Assembly (NCBI GenBank): GCA_028706745.1
Contig: JAQTVM010000008.1
Coordinates: 1 to 64,000, forward strand
Direction: 5' to 3'
Source of the DNA: Candidatus Nanoarchaeia archaeon
GTDB lineage: Archaea; Nanobdellota; Nanobdellia; SCGC-AAA011-G17; GW2011-AR17
Length of the DNA: 64,000 bases
Shown in pieces: positions 20,230 through 30,096 of the stretch (position 1 is the stretch's first letter; the number at the start of each line of letters is the position of its first letter). Under the pieces are notes generated by a model. The model was not told where the DNA came from and searched no databases. It was given only the letters and a program-made list of their open reading frames with translations. Made by a program: the position numbers and the translations under genes.

Positions 20230-20370
20230 ATGGAAAGGGCAATGCCTTGCGCAATCTGCGGCAAAAAGCTTGGAAGGTTCGCTTGCATTAAATGCGGAAG
20301 GCTTGTGTGCGGCGAATGCTTTGATTCTGCAACAGGAATATGCAAGGGTTGTATCTTAAGGTTTAAGTGA
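20230..20370 (+). CDS. 46-aa zinc-finger mini-protein (not in ORF track)
   Basis: MERAMPCAICGKKLGRFACIKCGRLVCGECFDSATGICKGCILRFK; four CxxC pairs. Confidence 0.65.
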   Translation: MERAMPCAICGKKLGRFACIKCGRLVCGECFDSATGICKGCILRFK

Positions 20371-21033
20371 AACAGATTTCAAAAGCTCTTCAAAAACATC
20401 CCTGCCGGTCTTGTATTGCTTCAGAAGCGCTATTGCCTTCTCTTTTTCAAATTTAATTCCTTTTGTTTCAAGCAATGCATATTGTTTTTTTGACATCAAG
20501 AATTGGCAGAACTGAGTTACATTTTTCGGATGAATGTCATAATGACATCTTTCAAAGTCAATCATAACCGCCTTTTTCACGCTTGAAAAAGGGGGCTTCG
20601 AACCAGGTGAGATTGCCGGCTTTTTTCCGACAATTATGTGCTTCCAGGGATTGTGCATTTCCTCTTTTGAAACATTTATTTTATCCAAAGCCCTGCACTG
20701 CATCATCACATCAAGAAGCGCCTTGCTCAATTCCTCTTTTTCTGCTGTTTCGGCAAACTCAAGTATTCTTTTGCCTTCAACAAACTCAACAAGGATAAAA
20801 TCACTGCCTTCAAGCAAAAGCTTTGGCCCTATTTTTTTCTTGTTCAGCAGTTTAAGCCATTTTGCCTCATTTGAAGCCCTGCAGATTGCATCCCTGTCAG
20901 CTCTTTCAACCTTTGCAGCAGCCTCTTTTCCTTTGTATTTCAACCTGTAAACAAAAGAGCGCTGCCCTCTTGCAAAATATTCTGCCTGATTAGCCCCGTT
21001 AAATTCAGCCCACGATGGCATTTTTAAGCCCAT
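20356..21033 (-). CDS. Predicted Ser/Thr protein kinase (COG2112-like)
   Basis: GQRSFVYRLKYKGKEAAAKVER, FILVEFVEGKRI, VMIDFERC. Confidence 0.7.
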   Translation of the reverse strand: MGLKMPSWAEFNGANQAEYFARGQRSFVYRLKYKGKEAAAKVERADRDAICRASNEAKWLKLLNKKKIGPKLLLEGSDFILVEFVEGKRILEFAETAEKEELSKALLDVMMQCRALDKINVSKEEMHNPWKHIIVGKKPAISPGSKPPFSSVKKAVMIDFERCHYDIHPKNVTQFCQFLMSKKQYALLETKGIKFEKEKAIALLKQYKTGRDVFEELLKSVSLKP

Positions 21034-21130
21034 AAGCCATAAACCCGTGAAGAAAGCTTTAAATAGTTATTTGATTTAATCTTGAGTAGCCATTATATAT
21101 AGTAAATATAGAGCAAAAGAGGGAAAAACA

Positions 21131-22903
21131 ATGAGAAAACTAACAGCATTACTTATTATATTCTGCCTTGCAGTTTCAACCGCCACAGCAGCTGAGTTCA
21201 GCGCGCAAAGCGCTTATAACTGGCTTTCCAGCCAGTCAGACTCTGAAGGCTCGTTTAATTCAAATACGGCTGACACTTCATGGGCAGTGCTTGCAATGAA
21301 CAAGGCAGGCACAATGTCCGCGCTGGCAGAAAGGTCTTTGGAATGGATTTTTTCCCAGCAGTCTGCAACATACTGCTTTCCCTCATCTCCCTGCAAGTCA
21401 AAGGACACTGCAATGGCAATGCTTGCAATGAACAAGCTTCAGAGGCTTGACAACATGACTGAGATACAGGATGCATTAAAGAAAATGCTTATCCCTTCAT
21501 CAATGTCAGGGCAGTGGCTTCTTGAGGTTTCAACAGACAAGACAGGCACATGCAAGCTTGAATGGGAAATAAACGGGCAGGCAAAGGAAAAAACAGTTGC
21601 AGTTGACAAGGGAAGATTTACAGAATGCTCAAACAGCTATTTCCTGAATCTTAAGGACTGCGTAAGCACGGCTCTTCTTAACAATCCGGGCATATCAGTG
21701 AAAGTGAACTGCGCAGGCATTGAGGGCGGAAAAATAATAACCCTGGTTTACAGGAATGCAAACAGCTTTTATGTGCTTTCAAGCGCATCAGGGGATACTG
21801 CTGATATTGTGATAAATAACGGGTGCTTTGGAGCAGGTCCGGGTGATTCATCCTGCAAGAAAGACCCTTCAATGTATGCTGCGTGGGCTGCAAAAGAGAC
21901 TTTAATGACACTTGACGTGAAAATGTACCTTATGGATGCTTACTCAGAGGAAAGCGCCGAGGACAATGCGCTTCTTTACATGGGGACAAAAGATTCAAGA
22001 TATCTTGCCGCATTAAAGCAAATACAGAAGACAGACGGAAGCTTTGACAGGAGCGTAATGAAAACAGCGCTTGCAGTTATGGCATTGAAAGAGGATTCTG
22101 CTTATTCAGAGCAGGCGACAAAGGCAATGGACTGGCTTAAGACAAAGCAAAAGGCAGACGGAAGCTTTGGAACTGTTTCTGAAACTTCCGCTGTTTTGTA
22201 TGCCGCTTTTGCAGACGGCGTTGAAGCGCCACCTTCTGATTATGTGCCGCCGGCTGCGATATGCATTGAGGATGGTTTTTGCGACTTTGATGCAGGCGAG
22301 GATTCAATAAACTGCCCGCTGGACTGCCCTGAAGAAGAGGAGGAAGATTTCGAAGACACTTTCTCAGACTGCCAGGTTAACAGCGACTGTGAAATTGATT
22401 ATGGCGAGACAAGCGAGAATTGCCCTGAGGACTGCAGCTGCGGCGACGGGAAATGCGATGATTATGAATCATCTGAGGGAACGTGCGAAGAGGATTGTGC
22501 CGCTTCAGAAGAGCCTTCCTGCGGCGATGGTGACTGCAATGGCGATGAAGATGAGGATTCCTGTCCTGATGACTGCGCTGACCAATTATCCACTGACAAT
22601 GGCGGTTCGGTAAAATGGATTATTGTTGCGCTGATTGTGCTTATAATTGTTGCAGGAGGAATATTTGCAGGAAAAAAGCTGGGGCTTATAAAATCCCCGG
22701 GCGCGGCAAAATCATCGAAGCCCGGTTATTCATTCCCAAGACCCGTGGGGATGCCTCCGATGGGTCCTTCAAAAGTGCCTCCAATGAAGCAGATGACTTC
22801 ATCCTCAAGACCTTCCGGCGGGTTTTCAAGGCCTGCTGCAAAATCAAAGGATGAAGAGCTTGACAAGTCATTGGCTGAGGCAAGAAAACTGCTCGGCAAG
22901 TAA
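21131..22903 (+). CDS. Secreted prenyltransferase/terpene-cyclase-repeat protein with Cys-rich repeats and C-terminal TM
   Basis: Signal peptide; repeats such as ALKQIQKTDGSFDRS and WLKTKQKADGSFGTVSETS; CGDGKCDDYESSEGTCEEDC-type repeats; TM segment. Confidence 0.75.
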   Translation: MRKLTALLIIFCLAVSTATAAEFSAQSAYNWLSSQSDSEGSFNSNTADTSWAVLAMNKAGTMSALAERSLEWIFSQQSATYCFPSSPCKSKDTAMAMLAMNKLQRLDNMTEIQDALKKMLIPSSMSGQWLLEVSTDKTGTCKLEWEINGQAKEKTVAVDKGRFTECSNSYFLNLKDCVSTALLNNPGISVKVNCAGIEGGKIITLVYRNANSFYVLSSASGDTADIVINNGCFGAGPGDSSCKKDPSMYAAWAAKETLMTLDVKMYLMDAYSEESAEDNALLYMGTKDSRYLAALKQIQKTDGSFDRSVMKTALAVMALKEDSAYSEQATKAMDWLKTKQKADGSFGTVSETSAVLYAAFADGVEAPPSDYVPPAAICIEDGFCDFDAGEDSINCPLDCPEEEEEDFEDTFSDCQVNSDCEIDYGETSENCPEDCSCGDGKCDDYESSEGTCEEDCAASEEPSCGDGDCNGDEDEDSCPDDCADQLSTDNGGSVKWIIVALIVLIIVAGGIFAGKKLGLIKSPGAAKSSKPGYSFPRPVGMPPMGPSKVPPMKQMTSSSRPSGGFSRPAAKSKDEELDKSLAEARKLLGK

Positions 22904-22905
22904 GA

Positions 22906-24222
22906 ATGAAGAAGCTTATTTTTCTTTTTTCAGTATTTTTAGTATTGCTTATGCAGACAGCCATGGCCCAGAATATTACGCTTTCTCTTGAAGGAAGCTC
23001 GTTTATTGCAGGGCAGACTGTGATTGCAAAAGTTTCAATGGAAAGGTTTTCACTTTCAAAATTCTCGGTGATTGATTCAGCAAACTCAAGGCAGTCCATT
23101 GGTTTTTACCAGTATGATTTGGGGAATAACGAGCATATTGTTTACTTCAACCTGCCTTCTGCTTTTTCAGGAGATTATAAACTGCTTGTTTCTGACAAAA
23201 GGCTGGAGCAGGGCATATTCATGGAAGATAATGCAACTGCCTTGTTTTCTGTATCTTCCGGCGATGCTTTCACAATAACGCCTGCAGCTGTAAAAATCAG
23301 CCCGGCAAGCTCGTATTTTAAAGTTACAATGAGGCACACTTCAGGAAATCCGATTGAGGTTGCAGTTTCAGTGTCTGACACGGCGTTAAAGCCTGTAAGG
23401 AATTCATTGTCGCTTGCCGTAAATGAGCTAAAAACGCTTACTGTAAATTATGACGGGCTTAAGCTGAAAAATAATGCAGTGCTTACGCTTTCTGCAGGCG
23501 CAATAAAATACGAGATTATTGCAGTTGCTCCAAAATCTGCAAATGCGACTGCGCAAAGCAATGCAACTGCACAAAACCAAAGCACTGAAGAAACAATTTC
23601 ATTTGAGGGTCAGCTTGTAACTGTGAAGAACATAACTGTGATAAAAAATTCAGCCCCTGTGAACAGGCCGATAGCAGGCGCTCTTGAATTCAAGAACAAT
23701 GCAAAACTTGCGCTTCATGACCTTGCATTTACATCATCAGGGATTTCTCTTGCATTCAATGAAACTTCTGTTTCAGTATTGGAGCCCGGCGCTGTTTATT
23801 CCCAGTATATCTGGATAAACAAGCTGAAAGATGCTGCAGCCGGCACGTATTTTGGCACAATAACCTTAACAAGCAGGGAAGGCGCTTCATTGGCAATACC
23901 TTTGGAAATTGAGTTCACTCCTGTTGCGCAGGAGCAGCCTAACGCAACACAATCTCAGCAGAATGTGTCTGTGCCCTTGGAGAAGCCAGGCAAGGTGACT
24001 GTCGAGAAAGTGAATGCCACTTTAGGCATACCCCTTGCAAACTTCTCAGAGCTTAAGCAAAAAAGCGAGCAGGAAAAAAGAAAGAGCCTGCTTATTGCAG
24101 TTACAATCTCTGTGTTTGTCATTGCAATTGCATTCCTGTTTTACCTGAGGATAAGGCCTAAAACAGCAGTTAAAAAAATGAGCGATTATGCTGAATCATT
24201 CGAAAAGCCCAAGAAAAAGTGA
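22906..24222 (+). CDS. Secreted membrane-anchored S-layer/adhesion-like protein
   Basis: N-terminal signal, beta-rich region with Asn-Ala-Thr sequons, C-terminal TM and KPKKK tail. Confidence 0.65.
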   Translation: MKKLIFLFSVFLVLLMQTAMAQNITLSLEGSSFIAGQTVIAKVSMERFSLSKFSVIDSANSRQSIGFYQYDLGNNEHIVYFNLPSAFSGDYKLLVSDKRLEQGIFMEDNATALFSVSSGDAFTITPAAVKISPASSYFKVTMRHTSGNPIEVAVSVSDTALKPVRNSLSLAVNELKTLTVNYDGLKLKNNAVLTLSAGAIKYEIIAVAPKSANATAQSNATAQNQSTEETISFEGQLVTVKNITVIKNSAPVNRPIAGALEFKNNAKLALHDLAFTSSGISLAFNETSVSVLEPGAVYSQYIWINKLKDAAAGTYFGTITLTSREGASLAIPLEIEFTPVAQEQPNATQSQQNVSVPLEKPGKVTVEKVNATLGIPLANFSELKQKSEQEKRKSLLIAVTISVFVIAIAFLFYLRIRPKTAVKKMSDYAESFEKPKKK

Positions 24223-24239
24223 TTCGATATAATTATATT

Positions 24240-24926
24240 CTATTTTTTTTCAGTAATGGGTTTCTTAGGCGCCTTGTGCTCTATCATCTTTGCAAACGGG
24301 CGGAACATGCCTTCAAGTGTTTGCTTTTTGGCATTTCTTACTGCAAAAACACAGAAAATAGCAACAAGAACTGCCGCTGCGCCGTCAAGCGATAAGTCAG
24401 TCATTGTGTCAAACAGGCTGTTCTGCATAAAGCCAAACTCATAAGTTACCGGTATTATGCTGCCCCAGAAGAACACAACTATATTGTCCCAAATAAATTC
24501 TATTATTTCCCATATCGCGCCTATTCCCATAGTCCAAAGGAATGTGAATATGCCCATGAATGCCAGTGAAACCTTTATTTTGCCTGAATAATTATAAGAG
24601 AATATAAGGGAAAATCCGATAAACGCAAGCACCCCTGAACTGAATGTATGCAGCAGATTGTCATACATCGGAATCCAGAAATAGGCGCCCATTGTGCCGA
24701 ACATATGCAGGGCAATCATCATTGAAATGGCAAGCTCAAACACCCAGTGGAACTCAATGTCATAAAGCTGTTCAAGCATTATTGGGGCAAGGGTTAGTAT
24801 CAGCATAAACAGGAACATTATGAAGGTTACTGTTTCGCCGTAATACAGGTAAGCAATTCCTGCAGTAATAAGGAATGCCCTGAAAAACCACGCAAGCCCA
24901 AGCCCTAATGTCTTGTAAATGCCCAT
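24240..24926 (-). CDS. Integral membrane protein
   Basis: Multiple TM segments; DNLLHTFSSGVLAFIGFSL and GAIWEIIEFIWD motifs (DUF2238-like). Confidence 0.6.
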   Translation of the reverse strand: MGIYKTLGLGLAWFFRAFLITAGIAYLYYGETVTFIMFLFMLILTLAPIMLEQLYDIEFHWVFELAISMMIALHMFGTMGAYFWIPMYDNLLHTFSSGVLAFIGFSLIFSYNYSGKIKVSLAFMGIFTFLWTMGIGAIWEIIEFIWDNIVVFFWGSIIPVTYEFGFMQNSLFDTMTDLSLDGAAAVLVAIFCVFAVRNAKKQTLEGMFRPFAKMIEHKAPKKPITEKK

Positions 24927-24957
24927 GCTTTTTTAATGTGCAGGATAACTTATAAGC

Positions 24958-26055
24958 TTAACGATAGTGCCCTTTCCATTTCATCACAAATGGATAGAAT
25001 GCCATTGCAATTCCTGCTATGAATATAGAGCCTTTTGTGATTCCAAACACGACTGCCGCGGCAAAAACCAGTATTCCGCACAGCCTGCCGAAGTTAAGCA
25101 GGAATTCCCTTGCTATCATTAATTCGCGGATGCTGCAATGCGCATTGTCAAGGGCAATTGTTGTCTGAAACGGCCTTAATGCCGGAGAGATAAGGTAAAG
25201 CAAGCCGGTGAATGCAACCCACAAGTAAATGTTTGAGCCAAAGCTTACAAGCATTGTTGCTATTGCAAGAGCTATCGCCAATGGAAAAATAAACTCTTTT
25301 CTTTTTTTAACCTTGTCTGAAAATTTAGCCATGAATATTGATGCAACTGCTCCTGTAAGCCCAAGATAAGAGAGGTAAGCCCCCAGCTTTAGCTCCTCGC
25401 TTATGAAAAAAAGTGAAATAAGGGGTATTGCAACAAATGTTGTGTGCTCCCAGAAACCTTCAAGGAATATCAATGTTTTCACGCCTTTAATGCATTTAAG
25501 GCAGTTGGCAATTTTGTATTTTACTTTTTCTGCCTTTATCCTCAATGAAAGCAGGAGAGCAACTGCCATTACTGCTGCGCCAATCCAGAATACAGCGGGC
25601 ATTCCAAGTTTTATTGCAGTGTATCCTGCTGTTACAGGTATTATTGCAGACAATAGGCTGAATGCAAATGCGTAAAGCGCCGAGCCTGTTGCCCTTTTTT
25701 CAGGCTCAACCCCTGTAAAAAAAGCAATATTATAATTTATCCAGAAAAACAGGAATATTGGCGCATACAAGAAGGGCATAAGGAAAAGAAACTCTTTCTT
25801 GAAAAAAGAGGCGTAAACAACAAACATTGCGATGTTTGCGCCTATTCCAATTATAAAGTAAGGCCTTGGATTTATGCTTCTGAAAATTCCGATGGTTATC
25901 ACTGCGAGCGCATAAATCATCAGGTAAAAGACAATCATCTCTTCATGCGAAATTCCCATTTTTGAGAACCAAAGCAGAAGCAGGGCATTTGTAAAATAAA
26001 CAGCAATAAGATAAAATATTTGCACAGGGTAAATCCTTGAAAACATGCTTTTCAT
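24958..26055 (-). CDS. MFS-type transporter
   Basis: About 12 TM helices, MFS-like topology. Confidence 0.65.
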   Translation of the reverse strand: MKSMFSRIYPVQIFYLIAVYFTNALLLLWFSKMGISHEEMIVFYLMIYALAVITIGIFRSINPRPYFIIGIGANIAMFVVYASFFKKEFLFLMPFLYAPIFLFFWINYNIAFFTGVEPEKRATGSALYAFAFSLLSAIIPVTAGYTAIKLGMPAVFWIGAAVMAVALLLSLRIKAEKVKYKIANCLKCIKGVKTLIFLEGFWEHTTFVAIPLISLFFISEELKLGAYLSYLGLTGAVASIFMAKFSDKVKKRKEFIFPLAIALAIATMLVSFGSNIYLWVAFTGLLYLISPALRPFQTTIALDNAHCSIRELMIAREFLLNFGRLCGILVFAAAVVFGITKGSIFIAGIAMAFYPFVMKWKGHYR

Positions 26056-26152
26056 ATGCTCTAAACTGATTTTTTAGATTATAAGCTTATTTATGCTTTA
26101 ATTTTTCAGTTATTCACAACGTTTTTATACCCTCTGGAAAGCCATTCTATTA

Positions 26153-27178
26153 ATGATACTTGATTATCCTGTATTAATCACAAGCTTCCTGATTAGCTTT
26201 ATTATAGTGCTTGCCGGAATGCCGCTTTGGATTAAAAGGGCGAATAAGGCAGGGCTTACAGGCAGGGACATGCACAAGTCAGACGGAAGGCAGGTTGCGA
26301 ACCTTGGCGGACTGGTGATTATTTTCGCATTCTTGTTTGGAACTCTTGCGTATGTTGCTGTTGACACTTTCATTATCTCGCATACAAATATTGAAACTCA
26401 TATTGAAAGAGATTTGGGAATAATGGCCGGCTTAGTTACCATACTAATACTAACAATTCTGGGATTGGCAGATGACATCCTTGGCTGGAAAATAGGGCTA
26501 AGGCAGTGGCAGAAGCCCATTCTTGCTTTGTTTGCAGCTGTTCCTTTAGCTGTTGTCAATGCAGGGCATACTACAATGGCTCTGCCTTTAATAGGCAGGA
26601 TTGACATTGGGATTATTTTCCCTCTCGTTGTAATACCTTTTGCAGTCAGCGGAGCTGCAAACGGGTTTAACATGCTTGGCGGTTATAACGGGCTGGAGGC
26701 CGGAATGGGAATCCTTATTCTTTCTGCGCTTGCTTATTTCACATGGATAAATGAATACAGCCACATTGCAGTTATGGCTTTGTGTATGGTGTTTGCGCTT
26801 TTGGCTTTTTACATATTCAACAGGTGTCCTGCAAAAGTATTTCCCGGCAATGTATTGTCTTATCCGCTTGGGGGGCTTATAGCTGTTATTGCTATTTTGG
26901 GAAATGTTGAAAGAATAGCGGTTGTTTTGTTTCTTCCATTTTTTCTCGAGTTTGTTTTGAAATTAAGAGGGCGATTCAGGAAGGAAAGTTTTGCAAGACT
27001 GCGTTATGACGGCAGTCTTGACGCACCTTACCCTAAGATATACGGGCTTGAGCATCTTGCAATAAGAATCCTGCAGCAGTTCAAGAGAAGAGTGCATGAA
27101 TATAACGTGACTCACCTGATTTTTGCATTTGAGATTCTGCTCATTATATTCGTTATTGTTATTTATAGGGCATTGTAA
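26153..27178 (+). CDS. UDP-GlcNAc:polyprenyl-phosphate GlcNAc-1-P transferase (MraY/AglH family)
   Basis: DMHKSDGRQVANLGGLVI, LGLADDILGWKIGLRQWQK, ANGFNMLGGYNGLEAGMG. Confidence 0.88.
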   Translation: MILDYPVLITSFLISFIIVLAGMPLWIKRANKAGLTGRDMHKSDGRQVANLGGLVIIFAFLFGTLAYVAVDTFIISHTNIETHIERDLGIMAGLVTILILTILGLADDILGWKIGLRQWQKPILALFAAVPLAVVNAGHTTMALPLIGRIDIGIIFPLVVIPFAVSGAANGFNMLGGYNGLEAGMGILILSALAYFTWINEYSHIAVMALCMVFALLAFYIFNRCPAKVFPGNVLSYPLGGLIAVIAILGNVERIAVVLFLPFFLEFVLKLRGRFRKESFARLRYDGSLDAPYPKIYGLEHLAIRILQQFKRRVHEYNVTHLIFAFEILLIIFVIVIYRAL

Positions 27179-27226
27179 GTAAATCTTTGGTTTTCCGGGA
27201 TAAAATTCAGTATTATGACACCTTTT

Positions 27227-28525
27227 TTAACGCGTCCCTTTTCTCCCCCAGTATTTTAGCGCTTCCATAAGTTCAGGGCATTTTTTTGCAGCTACTGCCA
27301 AATCAATGCCTTCCATATAAGCCTCAACAGCTTCCCTCATTGCTCTTGCCCCTGCATAGCTTCCGCCCGGATGCCCGTGAATTCCTCCGCCAATCTGAAG
27401 CATTATGTCAGTGCCGAGCTTGTCCATTACCTTATCAACAAGCAATGGGTGCAATCCGCCTGATGAAACAGGGAATACAGGTTTTGTGCCGAACCATTCT
27501 TGTGGCAGGGTATGGAGTTTCTCATTTGCTTCAATCTTCTCATCAACAATCTGGCTGTTCAAGTGCATAACCTCTTCCTTGCTTCCGACAAGCTTTCCCA
27601 CATTTGCAGTGCCTATATGCAATTGGTCAACTCCCAATAATCTTGCGCATTTTGCAACGCAGTTCATTGAAAAGCCGTGCGTTGGAACTCTTGTCATTGC
27701 TCCGTGCATCGCCCTGTGCGCGTGCAATGCTAATCCTAAATCTCCGCATATTTCCCTTACAGAAGAAACAGCTGCCCAGCCGGTTGTGATGATGTCAATC
27801 ATTGCATATTCCCCGCCCTGCTCTTTGATGAACTTGGCTCTTTTTTCCATCTCTTTCAAAGTGGGTCCTGTTATGTTAATCAAATAGCTTTTTTTCTCGC
27901 CTGTCTGCTTTTCAATCCTGTCCCTTACTTTCAGGGATTCCCTTACTCTTTTTTCAAACGGGTTAAATGCCTGATTGGAAAGATTTTCATCATCCTTCAA
28001 TAAGTCAAGCCCGCCTTCCCAAATCTGCCTTCCAACCTCAACGTGCTGGCTGGTAGTTAATCCGACTTTTGGCTTTGCAACAGAAAGCATTAACGGCCTG
28101 TCATAAACCTTGAATATGCTTCTTATGCCTTTTTTTCCGAATTTTGGTCCGGGAAATGATTTTACAATCTTTTTTGTGAATTGCATATCTTCCAATCTTA
28201 ATGCATCAACAGCCTTCATCCCAAATACATTCCCGGCGATTGAAGCAAGAATCTGGCTCATGTTTCCTTCTTCAAAATGCTCTTCTGGATATGCTATCTT
28301 AATCCATTCGCCTTTTGCCTCATACACTTTTGCAGCAACTGCCTTTACATTTTTGTAATTCATTGCAGCCATCGGGCTCCATGTGCCAACTGAGCTTTCA
28401 GCAGCTACCGCGCCCCATGCTCTTTTTGCAGAGCTCCACTTTGGAACTTTCACCCTGAAACTTGCAATTACATCATGAGAATCCGGCTTGTAATTCATGT
28501 CTATGAAATCTTCGTATCCTGCCAT
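27227..28525 (-). CDS. rbcL: Ribulose-bisphosphate carboxylase, form III
   Basis: KPKVGLT, GGLDLLKDDENLSNQAFNPF (carbamylated Lys site), HAHRAMHGA, GKLVGSKEE loop 6, LQIGGGIHGHPGG. Confidence 0.95.
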   Translation of the reverse strand: MAGYEDFIDMNYKPDSHDVIASFRVKVPKWSSAKRAWGAVAAESSVGTWSPMAAMNYKNVKAVAAKVYEAKGEWIKIAYPEEHFEEGNMSQILASIAGNVFGMKAVDALRLEDMQFTKKIVKSFPGPKFGKKGIRSIFKVYDRPLMLSVAKPKVGLTTSQHVEVGRQIWEGGLDLLKDDENLSNQAFNPFEKRVRESLKVRDRIEKQTGEKKSYLINITGPTLKEMEKRAKFIKEQGGEYAMIDIITTGWAAVSSVREICGDLGLALHAHRAMHGAMTRVPTHGFSMNCVAKCARLLGVDQLHIGTANVGKLVGSKEEVMHLNSQIVDEKIEANEKLHTLPQEWFGTKPVFPVSSGGLHPLLVDKVMDKLGTDIMLQIGGGIHGHPGGSYAGARAMREAVEAYMEGIDLAVAAKKCPELMEALKYWGRKGTR

Positions 28526-28654
28526 TATACCACGCTCCTTTTTATCTCTTTAATAATGGGTTTATAGGTTTATAAAATTGTTGTATGTTTTTTTTCAGGC
28601 ATACAACCGGAAACGCTTATATATTCCTTAAACATATCCCTGTTAGATTTAACC

Positions 28655-28728
28655 GGAGGAACAAAATGAGCAAACCTCCCGAGCGAATGCGAAGGGAGGT
28701 TACGAATGGAGGAACAAAATGAGTAAAC
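28655..28728 (+). repeat. 21-bp direct repeat (SD+start codon) flanking a palindromic element
   Basis: GGAGGAACAAAATGAGCAAAC (28655-28675) and GGAGGAACAAAATGAGTAAAC (28708-28728); hairpin AACCTCCC...GGGAGGTT between (28673-28701). Confidence 0.85.
28666..28722 (+). CDS. 18-aa leader peptide (uORF) overlapping M18 start
   Basis: MSKPPERMRREVTNGGTK*; own SD GGAGG; TGA overlaps ATG of downstream gene (ATGA). Confidence 0.5.
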   Translation: MSKPPERMRREVTNGGTK

Positions 28729-30092
28729 ACGAAACTTCTGAAAAGGCGCTTGAGGCTTCAAAACGCAATATTGATATTCTTGTGCAGGATTACATGAATT
28801 ATCTTGATTCTGCAAGAACTCCAACAAAGGCAGTCAGGGCGGCGGCTTCTATGCTTGAAAAAAAAGGCTTTGTAAAATACAATCCCGGAATGAAATCCGG
28901 ATGCGCGGAACAAATTTATTTCATGGACAGGAACAATGTAAATATCGCGGCTGTGGCGTTTGGACAAAAGCCGGTTTCAATGGGCTTGAACATTGCAGGA
29001 GCGCATGTTGATTTCTGCACTTTAACAAACAAGGTTGTTTCTGCAATTGAAAAGTCAGATGGGGTGTATCTTGACACAAGACCTTACGGCGGGTTTTATG
29101 CGCATCAGTGGATGGACAGGCCCCTTGTTGTGATAGGGGAAACGCTTGTAAAAGTGAAAAAGGCTGAAAGGCAGCTTGCCGAGTGGCAGATTCAGGGCAA
29201 TATACCTGAGCCGACAATACACAATCCCAGAGGATATAAAGATGGGGCAAAATCATACAATGATATGTTTCCGCTTGAAAATCTTGATGTCTTTACAGGG
29301 TACAAAGATATAAAATCATTTCTCAAGGCAGTGAACAAGGCGTCATCAAGGCAGGATTTGCGCATTGCAAAAGAGGACTTTAATTCAGGATTTAACTTGT
29401 TTCACGTTGTGCCTTCTGAAAAAACATTAAAATTAGGCAATTACATAATCGGCTATGGGCACGATGACAGGGCGTGCATGTTCTCTGCATTGCAGGCAGT
29501 AACTTCAGTTAAAAACCCTGAATATACTTCAATTGCATTGGGTGTTGCAAGGGAAGAGATTGGCTCTTCAAGCGTTGGAAGCGCGAATGACATTTTTCTT
29601 GAGCAAGTAATCAGGGCATTATCAGGTATGTCTGGCTTTTCTCAAGACTTGCAGTATATATATGAGCGTTCTGTGATGCTTTCGGCAGACGTTGACATTG
29701 CATACACTCCGCAGAATGAGCATGTTTCTGACAAGAACAACTGCGCGCAGTTTGGAAAGGGCGCCGCGCTAGTGATTGCAAACGGCTCAAGCGGAAACCC
29801 GACAGGCAACATAATAATGCCTAATGACCTGGCTTACATTGAAAGGTTCCTTGACAAAAGGAATCTGGCATACCAGGTTACTGCCCTGCCTTCAAGAGTG
29901 GGAATTGGGGGCGGAGGCGGGACAATCGCGGAATACTACAGCCAGAGAGGAATACTGACAGCCGACTTGGGAGTTCCTGTGGGCAACATGCACGGAACAA
30001 CATCTAGAATTTATGCGGCTGACCTTGATTCAACAGTTGAATGTTTCAAGGCGCTGTTTGAAAGGCAGGAAGAAAGGAAGAATTGGGGTTAA
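28719..30092 (+). CDS. M18-family aminopeptidase
   Basis: AGAHVDFC, YGHDDRACMFSALQA, REEIGSSSVGSAND, SADVDIAYTPQNEH, GNMHGTTSR. Confidence 0.85.
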   Translation: MSKHETSEKALEASKRNIDILVQDYMNYLDSARTPTKAVRAAASMLEKKGFVKYNPGMKSGCAEQIYFMDRNNVNIAAVAFGQKPVSMGLNIAGAHVDFCTLTNKVVSAIEKSDGVYLDTRPYGGFYAHQWMDRPLVVIGETLVKVKKAERQLAEWQIQGNIPEPTIHNPRGYKDGAKSYNDMFPLENLDVFTGYKDIKSFLKAVNKASSRQDLRIAKEDFNSGFNLFHVVPSEKTLKLGNYIIGYGHDDRACMFSALQAVTSVKNPEYTSIALGVAREEIGSSSVGSANDIFLEQVIRALSGMSGFSQDLQYIYERSVMLSADVDIAYTPQNEHVSDKNNCAQFGKGAALVIANGSSGNPTGNIIMPNDLAYIERFLDKRNLAYQVTALPSRVGIGGGGGTIAEYYSQRGILTADLGVPVGNMHGTTSRIYAADLDSTVECFKALFERQEERKNWG

Positions 30093-30096
30093 TTTC

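Noticed and set aside
28719-30092. M18 aminopeptidase considered catalytically dead because HTDSP is HVDFC and the DxAH motif differs
   Set aside because: The presumed metal ligands (AGAHVD, DDR, REE, SAD, NMHG) are all retained, so divergence rather than loss is the simpler reading.
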